Assembly: GCF_029210385.1 (NCBI RefSeq)
Contig: NZ_JARGDQ010000005.1
Coordinates: 220,532-284,531, forward strand
Direction: 5' to 3'
From: Desulfurivibrio dismutans
GTDB taxonomy: Bacteria > Desulfobacterota > Desulfobulbia > Desulfobulbales > Desulfurivibrionaceae
DNA length: 64,000 nucleotides
The position numbers were made by a program, and so were the translations under genes. Every line of letters begins with the position of its first letter. The first letter of the stretch is position 1. Under the pieces are notes generated by a model. That model searched no databases and was not told the origin of the DNA. It was given only the letters and a program-made list of their open reading frames with translations. Of the stretch, positions 26,530 through 35,153 are shown piece by piece.

Positions 26530-28301
26530 TGGTCGTAAGCGCTGCTGGAGCCGCGGGGATAGCGGATGCTCTCCACCATGTCCTGTACCTCCTGGGGCGG
26601 CGGGGGGGTCAGGCGGGAAACCACCACGGCGGCGATGAAGTTGATGGCCATGCCCACCGCACCGATGCCTTCCGCGCTGATGCCCAGGAACCACGGGGCC
26701 GCACCCATGAAGTTAACATGGATGATGTAGAAAAAGGTGAAGCCCATCCCCAGGATCATGCCGGTGATGCAACCTTCGCGGTTAGTCCGTTTGTCGAAGA
26801 TCCCCAGCACGATGATGGGGAAGAACGACGAGGCGGCAAGGCCGAAGGCGAAGGCCACCACCTGGGCCACGAAGCCTGGCGGGTTAATCCCGAAGTAACC
26901 GGCGATCATCACCGCCACGCCGATCATCACCCGACCCACCAACAGTCGCTGGGCCTCGGTGGCCTGGCGATTGATCATCCGGTAATAGAGGTCATGGGAA
27001 ATCGATGACGACACCACGATCAACAGCCCCGAAGCGGTACTAAGAGCCGCTGCCAGGCCACCGGCCGCCACCAGGGCGATGATCCAGGCCGGCAGGTTGG
27101 CGATCTCCGGGTTGGCCAGCACCATGATATCGCGGTCGATGAACATCTCGTTGGCGTTGTCGGTGATGGGGTTGCTGACCAGGCGCTGGCCGAACTCGCC
27201 GGTTTCACCGGTGAAGCTGGGGCGGCCCTCAAAAGCGTCGCCGGGGGCGTAGTGCATGATGCCGTCGCCGGTCTTGTCCACCCAGGCGATCAGCCCGGTT
27301 TGTTCCCAGTTCCGCACCCAGGAAGGGGCTTCGCTGTAAGGGGTTTCATGCAGGGTGTTGATCATGTTGTAACGGGCAAAAGAAGCCACGGCCGGGGCGG
27401 TGGTGTAGAGCAGGGCGATGAACAGCAGGGCGTAACCGGCGGAGATCCGGGCACCGCGCACGCTGGGTACGGTGTAAAAACGGATGATCACGTGGGGCAG
27501 ACCGGCGGTACCCACCATCAGGGCCAGGGTGATGCAGAAGACATCCAGCATGCCCTTGCTGCCGGGGCCGAAGGCCTGGGTATACTCGGAAAAGCCCAAA
27601 TCACGGTGCAGGGCGTCGATGGTTTCCAGCAGGTACTTGCCGGTGTCCGGGCCGGAGGTGATCACCGAGCCGAAACCGATCTGGGGAATGAAATGGCCGG
27701 TGATCATTATCGAGATGGCCACGGCGGTGATCACGTAAGCAAAAATCAGCACCACATACTGGGCCACCTGGGTGTAGGTGATGCCCTTCATACCGCCCAG
27801 GGCGGCGTAGAAAAAGACGATGGCCATACCGATCATCACCCCGGTGTTGACATCCACCTCCAGAAAGCGGCTAAACACGATGCCCACGCCCCGCATCTGG
27901 CCGGCGACATAGGTCAGGGAAACAAATATGGCGCAGATCAGGGCCACCAGCCGGGCGGTGTCCGAGTAGTAACGGTCACCGACAAAGTCGGGCACGGTGA
28001 ATTTACCGAATTTCCGCAGGTAGGGGGCCAGAAACAAGGCCAGCAAAACATAACCGCCGGTCCAGCCCAGCAGGTAGATGGAACCGCCGTAACCCATGAA
28101 CGAGACCATGCCCGCCATGGAGATAAAGGAGGCGGCGCTCATCCAGTCGGCGGCGGTGGCCATCCCGTTGGCCAGCGGCGAGACGCCGCCGCCGGCCACG
28201 TAAAAGCCCTTGGTGGTTTTTACCCGGGCAATCCAGGCAATACTTAGATAAAGACTGAAGGTCAGAAAGACCATGATGTAAGTCCAGGCCAGAATCGACA
28301 T
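26526..28301 (-). CDS. Sodium:solute symporter, acetate permease-like (VC_2705 subfamily)
   Basis: 591 aa, SSS family, about 13 transmembrane helices: LAWTYIMVFLTFSLYLSIAW at the N-terminus, ATAADWMSAASFISMAGM, and ASGLLIVVSSSISHDLY near the sodium site. A long extracytoplasmic insert of about 80 residues (TGDGIMHYAPGDAFEGRPSF region) marks the VC_2705 subfamily. Likely imports acetate or another small carboxylate with Na+. The ATG at 28301 has GAGGAGA upstream. The DUF4212 subunit gene precedes it by 238 bases. The TAA comes from palindromic element D. Substrate is inferred. Confidence 0.88.
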   Translation of the reverse strand: MSILAWTYIMVFLTFSLYLSIAWIARVKTTKGFYVAGGGVSPLANGMATAADWMSAASFISMAGMVSFMGYGGSIYLLGWTGGYVLLALFLAPYLRKFGKFTVPDFVGDRYYSDTARLVALICAIFVSLTYVAGQMRGVGIVFSRFLEVDVNTGVMIGMAIVFFYAALGGMKGITYTQVAQYVVLIFAYVITAVAISIMITGHFIPQIGFGSVITSGPDTGKYLLETIDALHRDLGFSEYTQAFGPGSKGMLDVFCITLALMVGTAGLPHVIIRFYTVPSVRGARISAGYALLFIALLYTTAPAVASFARYNMINTLHETPYSEAPSWVRNWEQTGLIAWVDKTGDGIMHYAPGDAFEGRPSFTGETGEFGQRLVSNPITDNANEMFIDRDIMVLANPEIANLPAWIIALVAAGGLAAALSTASGLLIVVSSSISHDLYYRMINRQATEAQRLLVGRVMIGVAVMIAGYFGINPPGFVAQVVAFAFGLAASSFFPIIVLGIFDKRTNREGCITGMILGMGFTFFYIIHVNFMGAAPWFLGISAEGIGAVGMAINFIAAVVVSRLTPPPPQEVQDMVESIRYPRGSSSAYDH

Positions 28302-28539
28302 GGTGTATTCTCCTCTTCGGTTATGGTCGGGACGGCCGCGGGCCGGGTCGCCGACTGTCAACGATTGATGACAATTGTCTTTTTGCCAGCCGTGGCGGGC
28401 TTGTCGGGCGCAGCTTTTTGGGACCCAACTTGCCGGTGGCGGGGCCGACCGCGAGGTCAGGTGCCCGGCGAACCGCTAGCTGATTGTTTTTTCGATGGTA
28501 AAGCGAGACTGTTTGAAAATGCTAAAGAACAGAAGGAGC

Positions 28540-28791
28540 TTATTCGTTGACGTCAAACTCCCGGTCCAGTTTCTGCATCAGAAAATAGTAGACGAAGATC
28601 AGGACCACAAAAACATAGATGGCACCCTGTTGCGCAAACCAGAACCCCAATGGAAAGCCGCCCAGGTAAAAATTGTTGAGTTGTTCGACAAAAAAGATGC
28701 CGAAGCCATAGGAAACCACGCCCCAGATGGTGAGGAGAATCACCATGTAGGTAAGGTTCTTCTTCCAGTACATCGATAGGTCTTTGGTCAT
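28540..28791 (-). CDS. DUF4212 small subunit of the sodium:solute symporter
   Basis: 83 aa with two transmembrane helices (TYMVILLTIWGVVSYGFGIFF; AIYVFVVLIFVYYFLM). It starts MTKDLSMYWKKNLTYM, the DUF4212 signature. Members nearly always precede a VC_2705-type symporter and are thought to be its accessory subunit. Ribosome site GAGAGAAATG. The 238-base gap to the symporter shows no gene or clear signal. Confidence 0.9.
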   Translation of the reverse strand: MTKDLSMYWKKNLTYMVILLTIWGVVSYGFGIFFVEQLNNFYLGGFPLGFWFAQQGAIYVFVVLIFVYYFLMQKLDREFDVNE

Positions 28792-28816
28792 TTCTCTCTC
28801 CTCGCAGTAAGCTGGC

Positions 28817-28862
28817 GAGCACGTGTCCGAAACCCCCGTTTCCGTGACGTGCTCAATTTTTT
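28817..28862. other. Long hairpin upstream of the DUF4212 gene
   Basis: Outer stem GAGCACGT (28817-28824) with ACGTGCTC (28847-28854), inner GAAAC / GTTTC pairing, followed on the plus strand by AATTTTTT. No plus-strand gene precedes it, so it is more likely a leader structure of the minus-strand symporter operon than a terminator. Confidence 0.45.
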
Positions 28863-28957
28863 AGTGTACCGGAACCTGAACAGCACGGCACTCTAAGCAA
28901 AGCACGAAAAAAAATCAACTGGAAAATTTACCCTCTTTGATGTGTTACAATGTGGTA

Positions 28958-29674
28958 TCAGAAAAGGTTGCGCCAGGCCTGGCCGGCGCTGAAGATATCC
29001 CTTAGTGTGACGATCCCTTTGGAGCGCATTTGCTTAATCAGAAAAACAAACAGGTAGGCGGTTTGCAGGGCGTCTTCGTAGGCGTCGTGGAGGGTGAAGT
29101 CGGGCAGACCGTATTCCCGGCCGAGTGCGGCCAGATTATAGGCGACATCCATACGGAAACGGTCATGGTACTGTTGCCATTGCATTTCGGTGTAGGTCTG
29201 GGCCAGGCGCATGGTGTCCAGGCATGGGTTGGAGACCGGCGCCCCGTAATGACGGCGACAGGCCCGGTTGAGAAAGGCCACGTCCAGCCCGACATAGTGC
29301 CCCACCAGCAGGGCCTGGCCACAGAAAGAGATAAAATCCGGCAACACTTCGGCCAGCCGTGGGGCCTGGTCGATCTGCTGCGGGGTGATCCGGTGGATCA
29401 GGGTGCTGTTCTTGGGCAGGGGGCGGGAAGGCTTGACGTAAACGTGGAAGGTTTCTCCCACCATGATCTGCAGGTGGCGGACCTTAACCGCCCCGATGGA
29501 GACGATTTCATCCTGCCGCCGGTTGAGGCCGGTGAGTTCGGTGTCGAAAACCACGAACTCGTAATCGCTCAAAGGGCGATTCTGGTCGAGCCGTCGGAAA
29601 TAATGCCAGTTGTCGGCAAAGAGCGGATGGGCCGGCGGAATCAGGCCGAAACGGCTCAGCATTTTTTTAAACAT
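28958..29674 (-). CDS. 3'-5' exonuclease, DnaQ-like DEDDh family
   Basis: About 238 aa. Motif I is VFDTELTGLNRRQDEIVSIGAV (Asp and Glu), motif II lies around LLVGHYVGLDVAFLNRA, and motif III is HDAYEDALQTAYLF, the DEDDh His-Asp. It is an epsilon-subunit-like nuclease that probably acts on single-stranded ends, but not the polymerase III subunit itself. Start codon uncertain: ATG 29674 (MFKKMLSRFG) is used, while a frame to 29725 overlaps the upstream gene. It follows the CNMP-CBS-nucleotidyltransferase gene in a gene set often found next to VC_2705 symporters. Confidence 0.85.
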   Translation of the reverse strand: MFKKMLSRFGLIPPAHPLFADNWHYFRRLDQNRPLSDYEFVVFDTELTGLNRRQDEIVSIGAVKVRHLQIMVGETFHVYVKPSRPLPKNSTLIHRITPQQIDQAPRLAEVLPDFISFCGQALLVGHYVGLDVAFLNRACRRHYGAPVSNPCLDTMRLAQTYTEMQWQQYHDRFRMDVAYNLAALGREYGLPDFTLHDAYEDALQTAYLFVFLIKQMRSKGIVTLRDIFSAGQAWRNLF

Positions 29675-29711
29675 GTTCGGCCTTGGCGCCCGGGGGCGGT
29701 GCGATGGTGGG

Positions 29712-31646
29712 TTAGCGCTCGCCAAGGCGGAATTCCGCTTTGATGTGGCTTTGCAGACGGCGGACCACCTCGAATGATTCCTTGAGGGTCTGTTTTTCCA
29801 GGTCGGAAAGATTGGCGGGGTTGATGTGATTGTTGGGTTCCTGCCCGTTTTCCATCATGTGCAACTGGTGGACCAGTCGCAACTGCATGAGAAACTCATA
29901 GGCCTTGATCGTTTCCTGGTACATTTCGGCGCTGATGTGCCCTCCCTCCCGGAGCAGTTGCAGCCGCACCAGGGTGTTGCTTTCGCCAATGCCGTGCTTT
30001 AAGGCAAAGAGCCGGGCAAAATCGACAAAGGGCACCAGACCTTTGGTCTTCAGATCCAGGGCGTTACGGTGCTCGCCGTCTTTTTCCACGATTAAGTTAC
30101 GGAAAAAAGAGAGCGGCGGCCGGGCCTCCATGGCGTTCTGGGCCAGATGATAGAGGAACAGCTCCTGTTTGGGGATGGTCCGGGCCAGGTGGTGGCGCAG
30201 CTTGTCGGCCAGGCCAAAATCACCGTAGCCGGGCCGGAGGTCGAAGAAGATGGTGGAATGCATCACCTCTTTGGGCTCCGGGGTCATGATCCAGCCGTCG
30301 AAACATTGCTGCCAGGCTGGGGCCGACATTCGCCATTTGGGGTTGGAGGCCATCATTTCGCCGGGGCATAAAGGATAACCGCACAACACCAGGTTTTCGA
30401 TGGCCCGTTCGCCAAGCGCTTTGAAGTATTCTTCGGCCTCGGCAGCTTTTTTTTCATCTTGGGGCCAGGCGTAAATCAAGGCGTTGTCCTGGTCGGTTTT
30501 GAAGGTCTGCTCGCTGCGCCCTTCGCTGCCCATCAGCAGCCAGCAGAAGGGCAGGGGGGGCGGCCCCAGTTCTTCAATGAGCAGGGTCAGCAGTCGCTCC
30601 AGGATATGATCGTTGAGTACGGTGATCATTTTGGTGATGTTGTTGGCCTTGGCTCCTTCCTCGATCAAGGTGCGGACCACCGACGGTACCTTGCGAGCCA
30701 GGGGGTGCAGCCCTTCCAGGGTGCGCTGGGCGACGATTTCCCGGAAGAGATATAGGGGTGAGGTGCCCTGCAGCAGCATGATGTCGTGGGTGGTGATCAT
30801 GCCGACGATTTTTCCCTGTTTTTCAATGGCCAGGTGATGGATGCGCTGTCGCATCATTCGCAGCATGGCGTCGAAGCAGACCGCGTGGCCGGGAATGGTG
30901 ATCACCGGTGAAGCCATGATCTTTTCCACCGGTGTCTGGTAATCCAGCCCGGCGGCCACCACTTTGGTGCGCAGATCCTTGTCGGTGACGATTCCGATAA
31001 TTTCCCCGGCCGGGTCGGTGACCAGCAGCGAGCCGATTTTAAGTTCGGCCATCAGGGCGGCGGCCCGGCGTACCGATGCGTCGGCGGGAATGGTTTTGGG
31101 CTCACCTTTAACGGCGGAGCCCACCTGGGTGGAAAACAGGAACAGGGCGCTTTCGGTGCGGGGGGTTACCCGGTGGTGGCGCAGTTCGGCATAGGCGGTG
31201 TTGATCATCTTTTCCGACAGACTGCGCAAAAAATACTGGCTGACCCGGGGAGAGGTGTCCAGCAGCTGGCGAAAAGCGCTCTTGGTGAAAAGAAAACAGA
31301 AGGTGTCTTCAACCGTTTCCACGTTGAGGTTGGCCCGGGTATTCTGGATAATCGGCAGGGCGCCGAAGTATTCTCCTTCGCCGCGGAAATCCTTGAGGGT
31401 TACCTCGCCCTGATCGTCTTCCAGATAAATTTTGACCCCACCTTTCTGGATCAGGTAAAAGTGTTCCACCTCGGTTTCCCCCTGGCGGAAGATCAGGGTG
31501 CCCTTGGGGATAAAGTCAATAATGCAGTGCCTGGCCAGTTCCCGCAGGTGGTCGTCGTCCAGTTCGTTGAAAGGCATGGTGTGGCGCAAAAACTCCAGCA
31601 CCGTTTCCGGGGCGATGTTGTGGGCGTCGTTTTTGCCGGTGCTCAT
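29712..31646 (-). CDS. CNMP-binding, CBS-pair, DUF294 nucleotidyltransferase-like signalling protein
   Basis: 644 aa. A cyclic-nucleotide-binding domain occupies about 1-130 (IFRQGETEVEHFYLIQKGGV); two CBS domains about 155-285 (GIVTDKDLRTKV; VGMITTHDIMLLQG); a DUF294 nucleotidyltransferase domain shows LLMGSEGRSEQTFKTDQDNAL with the GS motif and paired acidic residues; a DUF294 C-terminal helical domain ends the protein. It probably senses nucleotides and modifies a partner by uridylyl- or adenylyl-transfer. Its place beside an acetate-type symporter suggests control of carboxylate uptake. The target is unknown. Confidence 0.87.
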   Translation of the reverse strand: MSTGKNDAHNIAPETVLEFLRHTMPFNELDDDHLRELARHCIIDFIPKGTLIFRQGETEVEHFYLIQKGGVKIYLEDDQGEVTLKDFRGEGEYFGALPIIQNTRANLNVETVEDTFCFLFTKSAFRQLLDTSPRVSQYFLRSLSEKMINTAYAELRHHRVTPRTESALFLFSTQVGSAVKGEPKTIPADASVRRAAALMAELKIGSLLVTDPAGEIIGIVTDKDLRTKVVAAGLDYQTPVEKIMASPVITIPGHAVCFDAMLRMMRQRIHHLAIEKQGKIVGMITTHDIMLLQGTSPLYLFREIVAQRTLEGLHPLARKVPSVVRTLIEEGAKANNITKMITVLNDHILERLLTLLIEELGPPPLPFCWLLMGSEGRSEQTFKTDQDNALIYAWPQDEKKAAEAEEYFKALGERAIENLVLCGYPLCPGEMMASNPKWRMSAPAWQQCFDGWIMTPEPKEVMHSTIFFDLRPGYGDFGLADKLRHHLARTIPKQELFLYHLAQNAMEARPPLSFFRNLIVEKDGEHRNALDLKTKGLVPFVDFARLFALKHGIGESNTLVRLQLLREGGHISAEMYQETIKAYEFLMQLRLVHQLHMMENGQEPNNHINPANLSDLEKQTLKESFEVVRRLQSHIKAEFRLGER

Positions 31647-31749
31647 GGTTGGCTGTGCTCCGCTGAACGGTTACGCTGGTTGGGGGCCGAGGGACGGTAG
31701 GTTTCTTGCCCGTCATGTCGCCCCAGGGCAGGCTGACTTGGTCAGCTTA

Positions 31750-32247
31750 TCATTTCTCCAGGGTTTTAATCAATTCCCCGGGGGGGAACATTCGAAAAAA
31801 CAGAAAACCGCTGAGCACGGTCATGGCCAGGATCATGGGCAATTCAGGGTAGAGGCGGTTTTCCGGTAACAGCAGGGAAAGCGGGGCCAGTACCAGGAGA
31901 AAATGGTAGCCGATCCGGCGAAAACGGAGTATTTCCCGCAACAGATAGAAGTTGATTACCACCGGCACCAAAGACAGGAAAAAAAAGAGGTCGATGGCGC
32001 CGAACTGTACGATGGTCAGCAGTTTTTTACTGGTGACAAACAGCAGGAAAAAGGCCAGCAGCAGGTTGAGATAAACGTATTTGCCGCGCACGGCCGGATT
32101 GGAGATATTGTTGGCGTGGAAGAGTAGCTTCTGGGGGTCTTCTTCGTTTTTCAGGCGGTCGATGATCTGCCGCCGGGATTGCCCGGCCAGCAGGGATTCT
32201 TCGATTTTTTCTTCCAGCGACTGGGGTTGGGGTTTCGGTTGGGCCAT
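31750..32247 (-). CDS. Membrane protein of unknown function
   Basis: 165 aa. Not recognised. Residues 1-50 are charged and soluble (EEKIEESLLAGQSRRQIIDRLKNEED, helical). Four hydrophobic segments follow, from KYVYLNLLLAFFLLF through LPMILAMTVLSGFLFF. The ATG at 32247 is chosen because upstream in-frame codons run through the terminator and tRNA region. It precedes the nucleotidyltransferase gene by about 100 bases in the same direction, so it may belong to that operon. Confidence 0.65.
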   Translation of the reverse strand: MAQPKPQPQSLEEKIEESLLAGQSRRQIIDRLKNEEDPQKLLFHANNISNPAVRGKYVYLNLLLAFFLLFVTSKKLLTIVQFGAIDLFFFLSLVPVVINFYLLREILRFRRIGYHFLLVLAPLSLLLPENRLYPELPMILAMTVLSGFLFFRMFPPGELIKTLEK

Positions 32248-32302
32248 ATTTTGCCGATGCTCCGCGAAGGTGATTGGGGATACTTTTCTTAAAGTTGCTA
32301 AG

Positions 32303-32338
32303 AAAAAAGGGGGACAGCCGAAAAACGGTGCCCCCCTT
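32303..32338 (-). terminator. Terminator of tRNA-Cys
   Basis: On the minus strand, a GGGGGG stem closes with CCCCC around an inner CACCG / CGGCTG loop and is followed by TTTTTT. It begins about ten bases past the tRNA CCA end. Confidence 0.8.
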
Positions 32339-32347
32339 TGGTAATGC

Positions 32348-32422
32348 TGGAGGCGGCGACCGGATTTGAACCGGTGAATAATGGTTTTGCAGACCACTGC
32401 CTTACCACTTGGCTACGCCGCC
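32348..32422 (-). tRNA. tRNA-Cys (anticodon GCA)
   Basis: 75 nt including an encoded CCA. The acceptor stem GGCGGCG pairs with CGCCGCC; the anticodon loop CTGCAAA carries GCA; the T loop is GGTTCGAATCC; the discriminator base is U, the identity base of cysteine tRNAs. It is transcribed divergently from rnc, with a terminator at 32303-32338. Confidence 0.96.
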
Positions 32423-32473
32423 GTTTTGGAAGGAGCAATCATAAACAGGCTTGCCTGGTTTGACAAGAGATTT

Positions 32474-33172
32474 ATGGCAACAAATGAGCAACTAATAGAA
32501 TGGTGCGCGGGGGTGGGGTATCGTTTTCACAACCCGCAACTGCTGCGCCAGGCCCTTACCCATCGCTCGTATGCCGCCGAGGCGGGCGGGCGGGGGCACC
32601 CCCACAATGAACGGCTGGAATTTCTGGGCGATGCGGTGCTGGATTTGGCCGTAGGCGAACTGCTTTATCGTCAATACCCGAAAATGCGCGAGGGTGAGCT
32701 GTCCCGTCGTCGGGCCGCTCTGGTTAATGAGGCCCACTTGGCCCGGATGGCCCGGCGGTTGGGACTGGATAACTTGCTGCTGTTGGGCCGGGGCGAGGCC
32801 CAAAGCGGCGGCCGCGACAAACCGTCGATTTTATCCGATGCCTTTGAGGCCCTGTTGGGGGCGGTTTATCTGGATGGCGGGTGCCAGGCGGCCCTGGATT
32901 TATTAGGCGAGCTTTTTGACCCTTGGGTTGTCAACCAGGCCGGCCCCGAGGATAGTGACGCCAAAACCGCCCTGCAGGAAATCTTGCAGGAACGCCACGG
33001 CGCGGCCCCCGGCTATCGGCTGGTGGATGAAGAGGGTCCCGCCCACGATAAACGCTTCACGGTGGAGGTCGATTTTCGGGGGCAGGTGATGGGACAGGGC
33101 CGGGCCCGCAGCAAAAAAGAGGCCGAACAGGCCGCCGCCCGCGCCGCTTTGGCCACGCTGGTCAACCGTTAA
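32474..33172 (+). CDS. rnc: Ribonuclease III
   Basis: 232 aa. Cuts double-stranded RNA in rRNA precursors and regulatory duplexes. Catalytic signature NERLEFLGDAVLDLAVGELL, second acidic site LSDAFEALLGAVYLD, and a C-terminal dsRNA-binding domain (DAKTALQEILQERHG, then KKEAEQAAARAAL). The ATG at 32474 (MATNEQLIEW) lies beyond the tRNA on the opposite strand; the longer frame overlaps the tRNA and is rejected. A strong terminator follows at 33306-33343. Confidence 0.95.
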   Translation: MATNEQLIEWCAGVGYRFHNPQLLRQALTHRSYAAEAGGRGHPHNERLEFLGDAVLDLAVGELLYRQYPKMREGELSRRRAALVNEAHLARMARRLGLDNLLLLGRGEAQSGGRDKPSILSDAFEALLGAVYLDGGCQAALDLLGELFDPWVVNQAGPEDSDAKTALQEILQERHGAAPGYRLVDEEGPAHDKRFTVEVDFRGQVMGQGRARSKKEAEQAAARAALATLVNR

Positions 33173-33305
33173 AAAACGTTCAGGCCCCACCCGGGTGCCG
33201 TGACCAATGACCTTGACGGTTCCCTGGAAAAACATCCCGCAAAACTTGCCCGTGATCACAATTTATGGTAGATAGCGTTTTTAGCGTGTTCTGTAAGGGT
33301 CCATA

Positions 33306-33343
33306 AAGGGGACCACCGCGTGGCTTGGTGGTCCCCTTTTTTG
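33306..33343 (+). terminator. Rho-independent terminator of rnc
   Basis: Perfect stem AAGGGGACCACC / GGTGGTCCCCTT with loop GCGTGGCTT and a T6 tail. About 130 bases after the rnc stop. Confidence 0.88.
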
Positions 33344-33432
33344 CGGTCATTTTTCGTGTTTCGGACCCTTTTCCCGCCCCGTCAACAACTGGTTTGCCAG
33401 GTAAGATAAACTCTTAGCCAGAGAGGTGTGCC

Positions 33433-34875
33433 TTGAAAAAGAAAATCCTTGTCGCCAACCGAGGCGAGATCGCCCTGCGGCTGATCCGCGCCATCCAGGA
33501 ACTGGGCCATGCCGCCGTGGCCGTCTACGAAACCCCGGACAACGAGGCGCTGCATATCCGCACCGCCGACGAAGCGGTCTGGCTGGGAGACGGCCCCCGC
33601 AGTGATTACCTCAATATCGATAAGGTGATCAAGGCGGCCAAGAAAACCGGCGCCTGCGCCATTCACCCCGGCTACGGCTTCCTGGCCGAAAACCCCGACT
33701 TTGCCAAGGCCTGCGAAGATAACGGGATCATCTTCATCGGCCCGCCCTCCGACGTCATCCAGGCCCTGGGTGACAAGGTTACGGCCCGCCGGATCATGCA
33801 GGAGGCCGGCATTCCCCTGGTGCCCGGCACCTCCAGCCTGGCCCCCGGTGATGCCGGGGTGGCCGAGGCCGTTGAGTTCTGCAACACCCACGGTTACCCG
33901 GTGATGCTCAAGGCCACCGCCGGCGGTGGCGGCCGCGGTATTCGTCGTATTGATGACGAAAAGCAGCTCAAGGCCGAAATTCCGGTGGCCCGCGCCGAGG
34001 CCAAGGCGGCGTTTGGCAACGACGCGGTGTTTCTGGAAAGACTGGTGCTCACCCCCAAGCATATCGAAGTGCAGGTGATCGCCGACAAGGAAGGCACCAC
34101 GGTGCACCTGGGTTCCCGGGACTGCTCCATCCAGCGCCGCAACCAGAAATTGATCGAAATCGCCCCCTCCCTGATCCCCGACCAGGCCCTGGTGGACAAG
34201 ATCTGTGAAACCGCGGTACAGGCCGCCAAGGCCGCCAAGTACTTCAACGCCGGTACCGTGGAGTTCCTGGTGGATAAGGACTGGAACTTCTACTTCATGG
34301 AGATCAACACCCGGGTCCAGGTGGAACACACGGTCACCGAGATGGTCACCGGGATTGACATCGTCCGCACCCAGATCAAGCTGGCCCTGGGCAAGAAGCT
34401 GGCCTTCTGCCAGGATGACGTCCAGGTGCGCGGCTACGCCATCGAGGTGCGGGTTAACGCCGAGGACCCCCAGAACAACTTCATGCCCGAGGGCGGCAAG
34501 ACCGTTTCCGTTTATCGTTCACCGGGCGGCTACGGGGTGCGGCTGGACGGCTTTGCCTACCAGGGTTACACCATCCCCGAGGTTTACGACTCGCTGCTGG
34601 TTAAATTGACCGTGCACGGCTTTTCCTGGAACGAAACGGTGGATCGGCTGCGGCGCTGCCTTAACAACTTCGTCATTGTCGGCCCCAAGACCACCATTCC
34701 TTTCTACCTGCGGGTGATCGACGATCCGGATTTCAAGGGCGGTGATTTCAATACCTCCTTTCTCGATACCCACGATTACCTGTTGGAATACGAAGATTTC
34801 ACCACGGAGGGCAACAAGCTGGCCCATTTGATTGCCGAAATACACTACCGCCAACAAAACCCCTACGCTGTGTAA
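33433..34875 (+). CDS. pycA: Biotin carboxylase subunit (pyruvate carboxylase subunit A / AccC type)
   Basis: 480 aa. Carboxylates biotin with ATP and bicarbonate. VANRGEIALRLIRA is at the N-terminus, followed by IHPGYGFLAEN, ATP-grasp KATAGGGGRGIR, MEINTRVQVEHTVTEMVTGID and the C-terminal domain to residue 480. TTG start with GAGAGGTG upstream. The next gene, 278 bases on, is the transcarboxylase with biotinyl domain, so this is the ATPase half of two-part pyruvate carboxylase rather than of acetyl-CoA carboxylase; accC remains the alternative name. Its TAA is bases 2-4 of palindromic element E. Confidence 0.85.
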   Translation: MKKKILVANRGEIALRLIRAIQELGHAAVAVYETPDNEALHIRTADEAVWLGDGPRSDYLNIDKVIKAAKKTGACAIHPGYGFLAENPDFAKACEDNGIIFIGPPSDVIQALGDKVTARRIMQEAGIPLVPGTSSLAPGDAGVAEAVEFCNTHGYPVMLKATAGGGGRGIRRIDDEKQLKAEIPVARAEAKAAFGNDAVFLERLVLTPKHIEVQVIADKEGTTVHLGSRDCSIQRRNQKLIEIAPSLIPDQALVDKICETAVQAAKAAKYFNAGTVEFLVDKDWNFYFMEINTRVQVEHTVTEMVTGIDIVRTQIKLALGKKLAFCQDDVQVRGYAIEVRVNAEDPQNNFMPEGGKTVSVYRSPGGYGVRLDGFAYQGYTIPEVYDSLLVKLTVHGFSWNETVDRLRRCLNNFVIVGPKTTIPFYLRVIDDPDFKGGDFNTSFLDTHDYLLEYEDFTTEGNKLAHLIAEIHYRQQNPYAV

Positions 34876-34978
34876 ACGTGCAGCAGCACCGCAGCTTGCG
34901 GCGATCGGACCGGCTTGCGTACCGGTGTACGCGGCGCCGGTCCGCTTGCCGCAATCTGCGGCACTGCTGAACGTTTAC
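34872..34978 (-). repeat. 107-bp palindromic element, copy E
   Basis: Left end GTAAACGTGCAGCAGCACCG, right end CACTGCTGAACGTTTAC, centre GCGTACCGGTGTACGC. The GATC half faces pycA, and its TAA (34873-34875) is the pycA stop. Inverted relative to copies A, B and D, as expected if orientation follows the gene. Confidence 0.92.
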
Positions 34979-35153
34979 ACTCCGGCCTTTGGCTATACTC
35001 CGGGTTTGGTGTTTGCTGGCTTGGTAATTGCTGCTCGTTTACTGCTTGATTCGGTGTTTTTGATAATATGGTTTTTTGGACGCACGATTTTTTAAATAGA
35101 CGCCGGCTCTGGTGATTCCTTTGGTCCGGCACAAAGCTGATAAGGAGATAGAC

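Noticed and set aside
28855..28862. T-run after the 28817 hairpin as a plus-strand terminator
   Set aside because: No plus-strand gene lies within several kilobases upstream, so there is no transcript for it to end.
33433..34875. accC of acetyl-CoA carboxylase
   Set aside because: The next gene is a biotinylated pyruvate carboxyltransferase and no accB is near, so subunit A of pyruvate carboxylase fits better; the fold alone cannot decide.
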